64,000 nt of DNA from Heterobilharzia americana (taxonomy: Eukaryota; Platyhelminthes; Trematoda; Strigeidida; Schistosomatidae). The notes below the pieces were generated by a model. It saw only the letters and a program-made list of their open reading frames with translations, had not been told where the DNA came from and ran no database searches. The first letter of the stretch is position 1; the number at the start of each line of letters is the position of its first letter. This document shows positions 1 to 12,700 of this stretch, piece after piece. The translations under genes and the position numbers were made by a program. The stretch spans positions 26,427,661-26,491,660 of the forward strand of contig OX104127.1 of assembly GCA_944470555.2 (NCBI GenBank). The letters run 5' to 3'.

Positions 1-41
1 TCCAACTAAGTTAGTTTTCAACACTGTCGCCCCATCCTACC

Positions 42-338
42 CTAATGTGTGATTGTGTGCAGAGTTATAGCCGAGCTTTTCGCTAAATTTCTTATCTTAT
101 TAGGATCTACTAATCTTGATTTAGTCAAGTTTTTGTGTTCTGTTATTCTAATTGATTTTATTCGACTACTTTGACTTATGTATTTTATCTCACAATCATT
201 GCAAGGGATTCGGTAAACCAGATTATTTTGTTTAATTGCATCGATAGGATCTTTTAATCTACAAAGCTTGTTTCTAGGCAAGTTTGTGTACAAAATATAG
301 CTAGCTGTATTCAGAATACAACGAAGTATAAAGCACAA
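42..338 (-). mobile_element. Penelope-like retroelement fragment (GIY-YIG endonuclease-like)
   Basis: The minus-strand frame holds LVYRIPCNDCEIKYISQSSR followed closely by ITEHKN. This matches the layout of the GIY-YIG endonuclease at the C terminus of Penelope-like elements (Y-x-I-P-C-x-x-C, then Y-I-x-Q-(S/T)-x-R, then EHK). In this copy the second block reads YIS rather than YIG, so a glycine of the signature is lost. No reverse transcriptase is seen beside it, so this is an old fragment. Penelope-like elements are known in schistosomes; the assignment rests on motif shape only. Confidence 0.5.
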
Positions 339-1104
339 AAATAGTGATACTGTTTAACCGTTAAGTGTTGGACAGATTCACAATAGTACAACAGTCGGGC
401 TAAGGAATACAACGTTACACAGCACTGTTAAATGTTTGAAGTCAATCGATAGATATTTATGGAACTTCATCACGTGCACATATGGCAATCTTAGTAGAGT
501 TTCTGGATTAGGTAGTTAGCGATAATATGTTTGAAATTTCGAGGAAAAGAAGGTTTTCAGAGACATTTATTTTGCTGATAAGTGTTAACAAGCTCGAAGA
601 TGAGGTTCGTCAAAGAGGGTTTGATGTCCATGGACTCTTAACATACAACACCGAATACACGTGCATGCTTATTTATATTTCGTGCCTACTCTTATTATTT
701 TTTTTGTTCCTCAACTCTCTGTATTTTATGTCTTGTAGTTTTTAAATGGATCTGACGAGAAGACAAAAAAACAAACAAACAAATACTTTATTCCAGCCAC
801 TTGATTACCTAACAACTCATCACCATTAAAGAAAAAACTTGTGATACCATTCTCTGTAAAAACTACTTTTTTTTAAAGACAAAGATATAAAAATTCTGCA
901 TATATGTGAATTTCAGCAACATCCAATATCTATCAGATAGTCAGTGAAAATTAAACAGTGTCAGGTAGCTTGTTTCAAGTTAGTTTAAGGCCGTTAACTA
1001 ATAGTTATCCATGACTGTAGGCCCTATGATCAGTATTTTAGTCTTCATAGTCATCAGATTCTATCTCAATAAGTGACATTTCAAACTTCAAATATTACAT
1101 GATA
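339..1104. other. no recognisable feature
   Basis: AT-rich sequence. The only long plus-strand frame (527-745) ends in a low-complexity Leu/Phe/Tyr-rich stretch and resembles nothing I know. I see nothing supportable here. Confidence 0.4.
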
Positions 1105-1470
1105 TACACTGTAAGGGAATGAATGATTTGAAAACGCCTTTCTGAGCCTTCCATTTGATATTTATTTGAATATTTTCACCCTCATTATGGATATTATCCT
1201 TTGACCCTAACCAATATAATATTATTTTGTTATTCGCCTATTGTCTTTCACTTAACACTCATCATATCTTTGTTTTGATTGCGACTAATCTTTTAATACT
1301 CCACTTTGCTATTGTATGATGTTGGACTGTTGACAATATGGCATTGTTTTACTATTCCTAACATTTTTGTTTGACTCAGCTGAAGGTTGTGCTATAAATT
1401 GACTGCTTATCACTTTTGAACTGTCACCTGGAAACGTTGATTGATTGATTTGATTTGATTCTTGTAGATG
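1105..1470 (+). repeat. dispersed repeat, pair of 62510-62795
   Basis: The stretch from the GGGAATGAATGATTT region to the AAGGTTGTGCT region follows 62510-62795 in the same orientation with scattered changes. Shared blocks include CTTTCTGAGC, GATATTAT, GACCCTAACC/AACCCTAACC, TATTATTTTGT and GGTTGTGCT. The right border here runs into (TTGA)n/(TTTGA)n-like DNA, as at the 3' ends of some non-LTR elements. No protein is legible, so the family is unknown. Confidence 0.55.
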
Positions 1471-2830
1471 GAGTCTTAATCCGAATTTGTTAGGACTGTA
1501 TAGTTGGCCAGTAGTACTATTTAGATACTTTTGTAATTTTGATATAACTTGTTATTGTTTTAATAGTATCACAGATTTATCACGTCAAACTGTGTGTTTT
1601 GATGTTGTTGAAACCTAAACTTTGACTATGCGTGACTCAAGAAAGTTTTGGAAACTATACAATAGAATGCAGTAACTTATCTGAATTGCGTTAGCTTGGT
1701 TCCGTTAAGTCGTTTCCTGCGTTCAGACTAAAATACTCAGATTTAGGTCATCACATACACCGAATAAAGTGTTAACCAGCACTAGTATCATGTGAAGTAC
1801 TCAGTTAACCGTAGATATCACTAGTTATCGTTAAAACTTTGAACAATTATGCACAGATTAATTTAATACTAATTGTGTATAGATTACAGTGCACAGGAAA
1901 CCTAGAATAGATTATAACAAGCTCATCTGGTACACCTTTGAGATTTTCGCGATACTTAGTTGCCCAACTTGCATGAAAAAAACCATATTCATATTCTATT
2001 TCTACTTAAGATCATTTCAGAAGAGTTTTTGTTAAAGTTGCGAAGTTATTTTCCTGAGACAAATACTAGTCAGTTGATGATATTTGACATATTACCAATT
2101 GTTGTGAAGCCTTAGTTTTGCATAAAACATTGTTATTGATCTGAACATTTTTAACTTGGCATTCTCACACCATTTTTTTACGGTATGACTAACAGTTTAT
2201 TTTCTGCTCCCATTGTAATGTAATTCGTTGATTGGTTAATCTTTACTCTTACTATGCCAATATCTCAAATTGCGGACAAGGTCATTTTTTATATGTGTAC
2301 TTATATGTACCTGTTTTGGGATTGATTTATTGTTCTCGGAAAAATAACTCTTCCATCATCCAGCTTCGGTCTTTCGACCACAATACACGTTTTTCAACAT
2401 GTCCATCGTGTCTTCTCCACTAATTAGTCGGGTCGGGAATCAACTAGGAATTTGTTGAATGTTGGTTTCTGAAAATCGATATCTGTGCATCGTTAGCGAC
2501 CATAGCATATAGCATCCTTTGAAAATATAACACTAATCCATAGGGTGTCCTTAGGCGCTTACAAAAGTGTGGCTAACACCTCTCGGCTGTTCATATCATA
2601 GATACGTGCAAAAGAAAATAGGTCAGTAAGAGTGAACTTTAAAGCTTGAGTGCATAATAGCAGAACCGAACAGATGTGCTTAAGACTGATCACATACAGC
2701 CCTTCAAAGAATTTAGGAAAGTTGAATGTGCTACCTGCATACTAAAAAACCCATACCCCTAGCACAGGAAGACCACATAACAGAGAAGTATGTATTTCTA
2801 GAAGAAAAAATTTTTCCAGCCCATTCCTTC
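1471..2830. other. no recognisable feature
   Basis: AT-rich non-coding DNA. The missing PAK kinase exons (HRD/DFG half) would have to lie on the minus strand at or left of here, but I could not read an HRD- or DFG-type motif. The short plus frame at 2232-2423 has no recognisable domain. Confidence 0.4.
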
Positions 2831-2839
2831 AAGATGGAA

Positions 2840-2990
2840 TTCAACATCGGTAGAGAAGGTTAGTCGTTTACGGGGAATATTTTACAGCTATCACACCCAA
2901 TAGAGCTGGTAGTACGACTCCACCACAGTGTAAGCTACTTACACTACGACGATGACTGCTTTTAGTATTGCCACATTGAAGGCTAATAAT
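2840..2990 (-). mobile_element. fragment of RTE-A upstream (5') region
   Basis: This stretch aligns by eye with about 48840-49025, the region upstream of the ORF of the large RTE-A copy, in the same orientation. Shared blocks are GCTGTCACACCC/GCTATCACACCC, AGTACGACT, a TTACACTA block and AACTGCTTTT-like sequence. It is a short, diverged 5' fragment. Confidence 0.4.
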
Positions 2991-3079
2991 ATTAGAGCGA
3001 AAATAAATAACTCGTAGATCTGCAACCGTTGTAGTGAGTTATAAAATCAATAATGAAAGTAAGTTTTGTTAAAGCTCAC

Positions 3080-3479
3080 TTCTCTGCATATTGATGCAAT
3101 ATGTCCTTCTTCCATACACGTCTCTGTGACAACATCAGTAAGTGAACCTCCGTCTAAATACTCCATAACAACCCATAATTCTTCGCCTTTTGATGAATTG
3201 CCTGAATTAATTATTGATGAATTCAGACTGTCATTATAATTCTGTTGGTGTTTAACATTTGAACTATTCATATGATGAGAATCCATACTGGAAGAGATTG
3301 AAGTAGATACCAAGTAACTGTCTAGATAATTTACAATATTCGCTTGACGATTAGCCTTCATGACTAGAATTTCATTGATGATCAATTCTTTTTTAGGTTG
3401 TTGAGATAAATTCATTTGTTTAATGGCGACTAAATTGCCAGTTGACATTTCATATCCACTATATACAACACCAGATGCA
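3080..3479 (-). CDS. PAK: PAK exon: kinase N-lobe with a ~40-residue insert
   Basis: A 400-nt exon with acceptor TTACTTTTAG and donor GTGAGC. It completes the glycine loop (GASGVVYSG), then has the catalytic lysine in [19 protein letters not shown] with the alpha-C glutamate, [11 protein letters not shown], hinge [20 protein letters not shown] and ends ..ASICRE. These are PAK signature stretches. Unusually, about 42 Ser/Asn/His-rich residues lie between SYLV and ELWVV, where vertebrate PAKs have only about three. It ends in phase 0; the next exon (expected to start with Cys and lead to HRD) is not visible. Confidence 0.95.
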
Positions 3480-3665
3480 CTAAAAGTAAACAAAAAACAA
3501 GCAATGTACTTATCACTGGCCTAGGCTAGTAGATATATAATACGTGACTTCAATTGTCCAATTGCATGATATAACTATCTGATCAACAATTTATACAACA
3601 GTAATTGAACTATGCAAATATCTCTTTTTAATTGGTGAACTCACATTTACATTGCGTTAACATCC

Positions 3666-3719
<54 letters not shown>

Positions 3720-6700
3720 TAATAAATATCAAGTCGTAGTGGGTGGAACAACGGTTGGACTCACAACTCAGGTAAAAGTTTAGTAATACAACCCCCTATA
3801 TACCTAAAACATACCATGTTATGCATTAGATGACATTTTTATGTTGTGTAATTAACTGCAGTAATACTCCCTAAAGATAAATTGCATAGACCAATAGGTC
3901 ATAAATAATATATGGGATGAAAAAACACTGCATCTACCCGTTACTTAGATAATGTTACATGCTGTTGGAAAAGTAAATGAATCAAACCTTTACAATTTAA
4001 ACTCTGAACTGATTACAACTACAAGCCTAACATTGCCATTGGATAATGATCAACTCTGGCGTCAAACGATTAGTTACAAGTAAACTTACGTCGAATTTGG
4101 ACACGCAAGAGCAACCAAAATGTAAAACGCGAGAAATTTAAAATACAATATTGTGGTATGGAATAGTATAGTATTGCAGTACGTCAATGGTGGTGATCAC
4201 AGTGGACGATGAAATCTCTGCACGAATACAAACGGCTGGGTTAGCTTCTGCCCCCTTACGCTACCTATGGCACCGCCGTGATATCCGACTGTCTATTAAG
4301 GGTCGCATGTACTGCACAGCAGTCCGCTCTGTTTTTCTGTATGGCTGTGAAACATCGCCATTGAAGGTGGAAGATATGAGAAGGCTTCAAGTGTTTGACC
4401 ACCGTTGCCTTCGTAGTATAAGCTGTATTCAGTGGTATCACCAATTGAGTAACGCACAAGTCAGGTGTAAAGTTTCAGGGAGAAGAGGTAAATCAGTTGA
4501 AATGGTTGTGAACCATCATCGACTGAGATGGTTAGGACACGTGTTATGCATACCTAGCCACCATCTACCTCGTCACACAATGTTGGCTGAAGTAGGTCCA
4601 GGCTGGAAAAAGGCCCGAGGTGGCCAAACTAAAACACGGAATCAATATATGAAGTCTCTGACTGTTGGTTTGAGTCATGAGGAGCGATGCAGACTAGCCG
4701 GTTAGGATCGGCAGGACAAGAGAAACTAGTAGTTGGAGACTGACTCTAGGTGATTACATAGCTCAGAATCGATATCACTGGCTCAGATGTATACACACAT
4801 TATCCTCATCTTAACGATGCTATACCGAATCTCACCATTTTCTTATTCCTCCTTTCTCTCATTTAGTACTTCATATATCTATTGATTTAATTTTATTTTC
4901 TTCATCTTTCACTTCACTGTTTTTACCAGATGCACTGAAATGAGCTATGGAAGCTCGTATCGTTAAGCTGTAATGCCTGGTCATATGTTGACTTGGATGG
5001 ATGGAATGTCGGAGGTTAAATTAAATTATTTTTTTCTGATTATTGTGATATGACAAGCACTATTCATATGTTAGAAAAGTTGTATCAATTGACTATACTG
5101 ATTGACCGACAAAATCAACATAGAACCTCGCACACAAGTACATCACTTCAAGTTGCCACATTTCACAAAGAACAAGTGGATAGAACAGGAGTGACATCAA
5201 AGTAGATAAAGTTATGTGACAGAATAAACAATCTGAAGATAAAGGTTGGCGTGAATATTTAAGCTTCACAAGATGTCAAGGAGTAATTACATATATGCCA
5301 TTGTAACTGATTTTCAGCAATGTCACCAACAGTCCTCAACCACTGATTCCTTTCGTCTCGGGGATCCCAACCAGGAACTTTTTATCTCTTTACACGACTC
5401 AAGCCAACAGTTAGGGACTTCATTGAGTGGTGCCATGTCTTGGTTCGGTCACGCTGAACCCTCTTCCAAACAAATCCAAGTTCCCCCTAGCATGCCACAT
5501 CGAGATAGACGGTGGCTCGGTATGAATACTACATGTCCGAGCCATCACAATCGACAAAAGTTCACAACCTCATCAATCGACTTGCCTGTCTTGTTTAGTA
5601 CTTTTCGCCTGACCTCAACATTCCTCATACGGTGATTTCATCACAAGCTAGTAATGCTGCGAAGATATTGATGAACAAAACTTTGCAAGAGCTTCATGTA
5701 GTCTACTTTTAACGGCCATGTCTTACAGCCATACAACAGGACAGAACGGACTATAGCGCAGTATATTCATCCACTGATAGATAGTCGGATATCTCAACGG
5801 CACCACACGTGACGTAAATTAACAAGTGCCAAACGGACCTTCGGTATCCAAACAAGCTGAGATTTCATCAGCAACCAGTCTGTTCGGGCTATTCCAACTA
5901 CCCAAGTAAGTGAAGTGGTCGATGCATTCCACCATTTCACTTCCTGTCATTAAACTGGAAGTAGTTGCAGACCAGTTCTCGAGCATCATCTTACAGTTCA
6001 CGACAGGTATGAAACGTATGTTAGACATACTCAGATTTCTGCTCAACTCGTTTAGAAGACTCTGCATTTTGTCAGAGTCTTCACCTAACATGACATACCC
6101 CTGGCTTGACGCTTAGACTCCACTCTATTTAGTTCGACCAAGGTAACACTGGAGTACTATAGTCAGTCTGCTTGTATAAAAACCTGTACTGGTTCATAAA
6201 CTTCACTGATAATATTTTCTTGTTTTAATTTGTGCTAAGAGTAAACTTATTGGACAATAAAATCAGGAAAATCATGGAGTGAGTAACTCCATCAGCCACC
6301 GAAAAAAATATGTTAGATTACTATTATGTTACGTCGAACAGTGACCACAATGTTATGACATGATCGACTGAAACTAATTTCTCAGCATTAAAGTCTGGTA
6401 CCTATAGACTAATTTGTGCACATATCGACTTATTTCTAGAGGCTACTCCATGTTTTAATATGTCTAGTTAAAATATTTTAGCTGCTGTGTTAAACAAAAT
6501 GGATTTCATTGTCACAATGATTATCAATTCCATATAATATTTCAGCTACTGCTGCTTGCTAAGAATTAAGAACGATCATAAAGTTTTATTTGAAGGCTTC
6601 CTACCGAAAAATTCAAAATATTTTTGTTAGGGATATCCAATCTCTAAAAAACTAAGTTATGTATATACTTTCATTGTAAAATTCAAACCTTATTTGCGCG

Positions 6701-9700
6701 CCATTTTTGCTGAATACAATTTAAGATATTGAACGTTGATTAACCCAATTTATACTTTTAATATACTATTTTGTTTTCTCTAGTCAAGGCGTTTATAAAA
6801 AGTATATAAAGGACTGAAGTTTCAGATATAATTGCAATATTTTGGTCAAAGTAAATATATCTTCAATACCATCATCAACTGCTAACATCAATTTATCTGT
6901 GTTTTGGCAGACTTATATTGATACTGGTATACACTGCTATCTCATATAGTCAAAGTGATAATCAATATGATGCCACCACTCTCCTAAACACAAGTAGATT
7001 TGGATTAGAGTGAGAAGAGTCCTGAATGCGAAAACAGTGTGAGTACGATCAAGCGATAATAACACATCATGAATTCACATTAGAGTCGGGAAAAACTCTT
7101 AACGATTAAAGTGAAATAAAAATCTAGTCAACAGTTAGGGCTCATTGCCAAAAACCTAGTGGTCGCTGGTTCGAATCCTGCCGGGGGTCTAAATTTTCAT
7201 TTCACCTTCAACCACCACCAACCTACTCATTATCATAATTCATTGAAAAAAGAAAGTGATAGAAAATAATTTTTTTTCAATCGATACTCACCCTTGCCCA
7301 ATTTTATCCACCATACGATATTTCTGATAAGGATCTCCTTTGCTGACAATAGCTCTTAGTTTATCGTGAACTTGTTGATCAGTTAACCGATGATTCCCTG
7401 TACGACGTCTTGGTGCACTTGGTGTAGTTGATTTTATTACATCTTCGACAGCAGCAGTTATTGGTGCTGTATTAACAGAAGTAGAATCATTGATTTTATT
7501 AGTTTGTCGTGGTAAAGAGGAATTGGATGATGGTTGCATTTTAACCTGTTGCTGTATACGAAACACCTGAGTTAAACCTTGAGGTTTGACGGGAACAGCT
7601 GGTGGGATAACTCGTTCAGAAGTAATTGGTTGAATTTTTGTTGTCCCATTATCTTCATATAATAAAAGAAAACAAAGATCAGTGGATTTATCTTTATTAA
7701 GTACGGTAAATGTAACCGTCAAACTAACGTTCGAGTTTACGTCAAATGCTGACGTAGGGTTAGTTTGGACTAATTGTTTTAAATAAATCTAATTTATCTA
7801 ATGAAGCACCGATAAACAATATTTTCTGTAGCAGCGCATTATATCATACAAGAAATACGAAAGTATTCAGCGTCTAACTTGATGAAGAAAAAATTGGTTC
7901 AGTGAGTCAACAGATTTTATGAATTTACGCAATAAATTTTACGTTGTTACTTGTATTATTCCATCGTTGACTGGACCCAATTAGTCGATCTCTACTGACA
8001 TACGCACTCCTGTGCGAATGACTCAACATTACCAATTTTATATAATTGATGGATAGTGGCTAGCATTGGAATCCAGCCTGACGCGTGTTTCGTCCTCTTT
8101 GGGACCCGTCAGCTGGATGTACCTACCTCTCAGTAAGTGATGCTGTTCCCCCATTAGGACTCGCATCCGAAACCGATCGCTTCAAACGCTATAACGTTAT
8201 CCGAGACTCGCATCCAGGGTTCTCCTGATAGCCATCATTAATATAAGATTGAAACGACAGGCAATATCGAGGCATGCATGCAGGAGCCCATATAGCAATA
8301 GAGACTAATCGATTTGGTCGAATCAACGACCGGATAATAAGAGTAACATAAAAACTAAACCCATCACACAAGAATTGGCTATCGTGTTCCAGTGGATAAC
8401 ACTTTAGTGTTTGAAACGATCAGTTTCGCGTTTTCGGTAGGAACAACATCACATACTGGGAGACGAGTCCCAAATAGAAGGAAACGCGCATCCTGGATTT
8501 CACTGCTATAAATTGAACAAGTATAACACCTTCAAAAGCATTTTAACTGTTGTATTTCTTTTTCGAACTAATCTTTATTTTCTACTTACCGAAATCCGAT
8601 AAATTAACATTCACATATTCAGCAGCAGTAGTAGTAGTAGCAGCAGCACTTGAAGTTGTTCGATTTGAGGTGGATAGACCGTTTCGATTTTCGAAAGTTT
8701 CATTTGATGAAATGGCATATTCTGAGTCCTACAAATTTGTATACACATAAGTATGTAAACACAAATGAATAAATCAATACTAATAGGTAGAATAGAAAAG
8801 AAAGAGTTATGAACAATTTTTTGAAAAAAAAAGTTATTACCCTCCTCATATGTTGATAGGAATAGTGGACCGGATACCTGGTCAAAACTAACCATCATAG
8901 AACAAACAATACAACTATCTTTTCATTTTACATAGGTGTTTCGTTAAGTCACTAAAAAATCGTTTCAGAAACTGATTAGTAGTCATTAAGAATGATGTGA
9001 AGTAATCTTTCGAGTTGAAAGAAACTTTTTGATAGATGTTAGTTGGATGAAGGTAATCGGCTGAAAGTCATAGTTGACTTAAGTTTAGTGCTTTTTTAGC
9101 TTTTGTCAACGAAACCTCGATGGAACTGATATCCCGTCTGAGATTTGAACCCGCGTCAGTGACCTTACCGCTGGTTCATTCGAGCTGCGACTGACCTCTT
9201 GTACGAATGGATTAGGTACATTGATTGCTCACTGGAGAGTAACCGAATTTAGTCCTAAGTACTGATCGAATTCTATCGATCATTATGCAATGTGAGCAGA
9301 AAGCATTTAATGTCAGTAAAAAATTGATCATTTCCGAAGAAAGTAATGATTACACGTTAAGTAGAAAAGTGAGATATCTTTATGTAATTTACAAACACGT
9401 CAGCTTGTATACAATACTACACAAATAAGGAAGTGAAAAGATAAAAGCAATTCAGTAAACAATCTTACCTTTGACATAGTCATTGGAGTAGGTAAATTGC
9501 TTCCAGTTTCACTGCTTGTCATCCATTCTACAGTAACTTGAGATGTAGTTATCTCGTTATTGCTCAATTCACTTTGTTCATTCTCGCTATCCTCTTCATT
9601 GTCTACTACTTCGCCTTCTTCATCATCTTCGTCTTGTTCGTGTTCTTCATCCTCATCGTCTTCTTCATCAGAAGAAGAACCGCCTACCATCATACATGAT

Positions 9701-12700
9701 TCTGGAACTAATAAATCTTCTTGAGACAATATACTTATTGATGATTGAGGGATTGTATTATGAAATGAAGAGGTATGTCGTAAGGTACCTTCTTCTTTAA
9801 TACTGCCAATTTCAGAAAATTCTAAATTCTTCATTACAACAGTTGCATGAGGTGGAACAGGCGGTGGTGGAGATGATGATGATGACGGATAAGATCCAAA
9901 TGAACAACAATTATTATACGATACAGTTGTTTGAGATGGTATCATAGTAGGAGGCAACACACTTGTAGGACTACTTCCACTACTATTTGTACCGCCAAAA
10001 AGTTGTCCAGTCATACTGATTGAATTTGTTAAACCAGAAATACTAACATTACCACTAGCACCAGAACAGGATAGTGAACAACCACTACTACTACAAAAGA
10101 GTAGATAAATGAATCAAATAGTGAAACGTGAAATAGAAAAAGGGTTTATGTATTACATGTCATTTTTGAGGTTGTTATACTCTACAATTAAAGAATAGGT
10201 GAGATGATAACTTATCCAGACAATACTACATTCAACGATGATCATATTGGTGACCTAACCGTTGCTCAGTATCAATGACATGCATACACGACGTTTGTAT
10301 TATGTGTGATGTCCACGAGGTTCATAGGTGTTAAACTTCGGCAATTAAAAGAAAATAATAGATGACTAGCTAGCTGTAAGTCATATTGGATGTGATTTTT
10401 AAGGTAGAAATATTTCCGCACACAAATCAGTTGACTGTATACACTAAGTCTCGAATACACTGAGAAGAAATTGTACACATATATTGTTACAAAGACCAAC
10501 ATATTATAGCATACACTTAGAAAATGACCAGTAGGTACTGAATAGCAATGAGCCAATATATTAAGAAGTAGCAGTGACATGTACACAACACATTATTAGT
10601 TCATAACTTTACAGTTAAGTTAAGGTATGCACTAAACTGACTTCAAAAAGGAAGTAAAACTGTCTGAAATAACTATTCATCGAAGGCATGTCTAACTGCT
10701 TTTATAGCTTCGTATTGAATAAAGTAATGATAATTCTATGGATGAAATAAGATGTGAATAAGAAACATTGTAAAAGTCAGTAATGTTTAAAAAGGTGTGT
10801 GGAATGATTTTCGTTGAATTTATGCCAAAAACAAAATAACTGTTTGCCAAACTATATTCCATGTAAACATATATTTGAAACAACTGGAATATACTTCATA
10901 CATTTGAAATATAGAAAACAATCAAGTAATCAAACAATTACATGTTAGTGAAGACGACTAGGGTAAAAATAGTGTCATGGAGTTATGTGTCATAAATATA
11001 TACACCCAACTTCTAATCAGGTTCGACCTACCAAATGATTCGAGGATAATTTGATGTAATGGTGCATAATCTTGGTATTCCTTTCTCTTACCTGGATGGC
11101 GTGGTTTAATTATTAAGTTAGTGTTGATGTTGTCCAGACAGACAACGAAAGCTCACCAGTTAAATCACCATCCAGCTCAGAGAACACAACCCTAGTGAAC
11201 TAGTAACATTAACCTCCAAACTATATTTGGCTTGTAACTTAATCATGTTAGCTTAGCTTCACTGTTAAATAATACGTGAAATAGTAAACATAAACTAATA
11301 GCTTACCGGCTACTGCTAAGTCCACCAAGACTAACACCAGATGTCATTGGGAAAATCGGTACAGAGACTGCTGCATGACCATTATGACTATCACCTACAA
11401 GATGTGTGTCTCTTACATGATGGCCATGGTTAAGAAATTGTCCATTTGTCAGAGTTCCTGAGTTGGCTGATATCAAGGGATCTGGTCCAGAACGTGCAAT
11501 ATCTCCTGCATCATTGATACCTCTATGATTTCCAAGAGCAGGGGACATTTCAGGGATCGTTGAACCACTTGCACGTCCACCGAATGTACAAGTTGGGCTA
11601 ATACCACCTGAAAATACTGCTCCTCCTGTGCTTGTTCTTCTACCAGGACCCAAAGGACATCCATGAGTATGATTAGAAGTTAATTCTACTAAGCTTGCAG
11701 CACTCAAACCATTCGGGACACCACCGCTTACACCTCGACCACCGACACTTCCACTATTTGTAGTACAACTACTACCACGACCACTGCTATTGCTACCGGC
11801 ACAAGAATGTGTTGTTGCCGGAAGACCACTGGAACTGATTGCTATTCCTGTCAGACTAGTTTCAGCCATTGACATAATTAAATTATTGTCTTCACCAGAA
11901 ATAGGTACAGATACTGATGTAGTAGAGTTGAATACACCAGATGGGTAAGCGGTTGAATGCAAACAGCCAATATCACAATGACCCGGAGCTATTTGTATAC
12001 TTTGAGAGGAAACGGAACAAGAACGAGAGTTGGAATTCATAGATTCAATAGATCCAGATGAGTCTAAATATTGAAACGGAAAACAAAATGATGCAAACGA
12101 GTGAAATAGGGGAAGTAGTGAGAAATGAGTGGAATTATTTTAAAAAAAATGATGGATTCTCAAACGTGAGAAAGTATGTCTATTAAATAAATTGATTAAT
12201 GCATAAACTTCATTTATACAAATAGAACATGAATCGATAAAAGAACCAATGAAGTATTTGTATCTCGCCAGTACATTGTGTTAATATGGTAGTTGGCTGA
12301 AAGCGATCGGCTGGAAGCCCTCTAACCAACTAACATCCATCAAAGTGCACCCCGATGGTGAAATTAGCCTCCTAACTTTGTGACCACAATGCAAATAACG
12401 ATCGACAGAATTCGGTCAGCACTCAGGACTAGACAACATGAAATTGGTATTCATCATGGACTGACATCAGTTGGAGGAACACTGGAAACCTGAAAAACAC
12501 TGGATAGCTTTTTCGTCCAACTAGTATGGGACTCCTCAAAAATGCGCACCCTTGACTCAGCTTGCCACGGAACCCGAAGGCCCTGGGTACGATCCCTAGC
12601 GGAGGTCAAGGGTGCGCACTTCTAGGGAGTCTTATACTAGTTGGACAAACCAGCTATCCAGTCCTTTCCAGGTTTCCAATGTTTCTCCAACTGATATCAA

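Noticed and set aside
1..3079. Remaining PAK kinase exons (HRD/DFG half)
   Set aside because: No minus-strand stretch with these motifs could be read; they probably lie left of the window.
8456..8510. A working hammerhead on the plus strand
   Set aside because: Stem I 5' strand and the CTG of the core are deleted.
8550..8898. Plus and minus frames overlapping the 8590-8728 exon with long hydrophobic runs
   Set aside because: The PAK exon uses another frame with good acceptor and donor; the Leu/Val runs are the same triplet repeat read out of frame.
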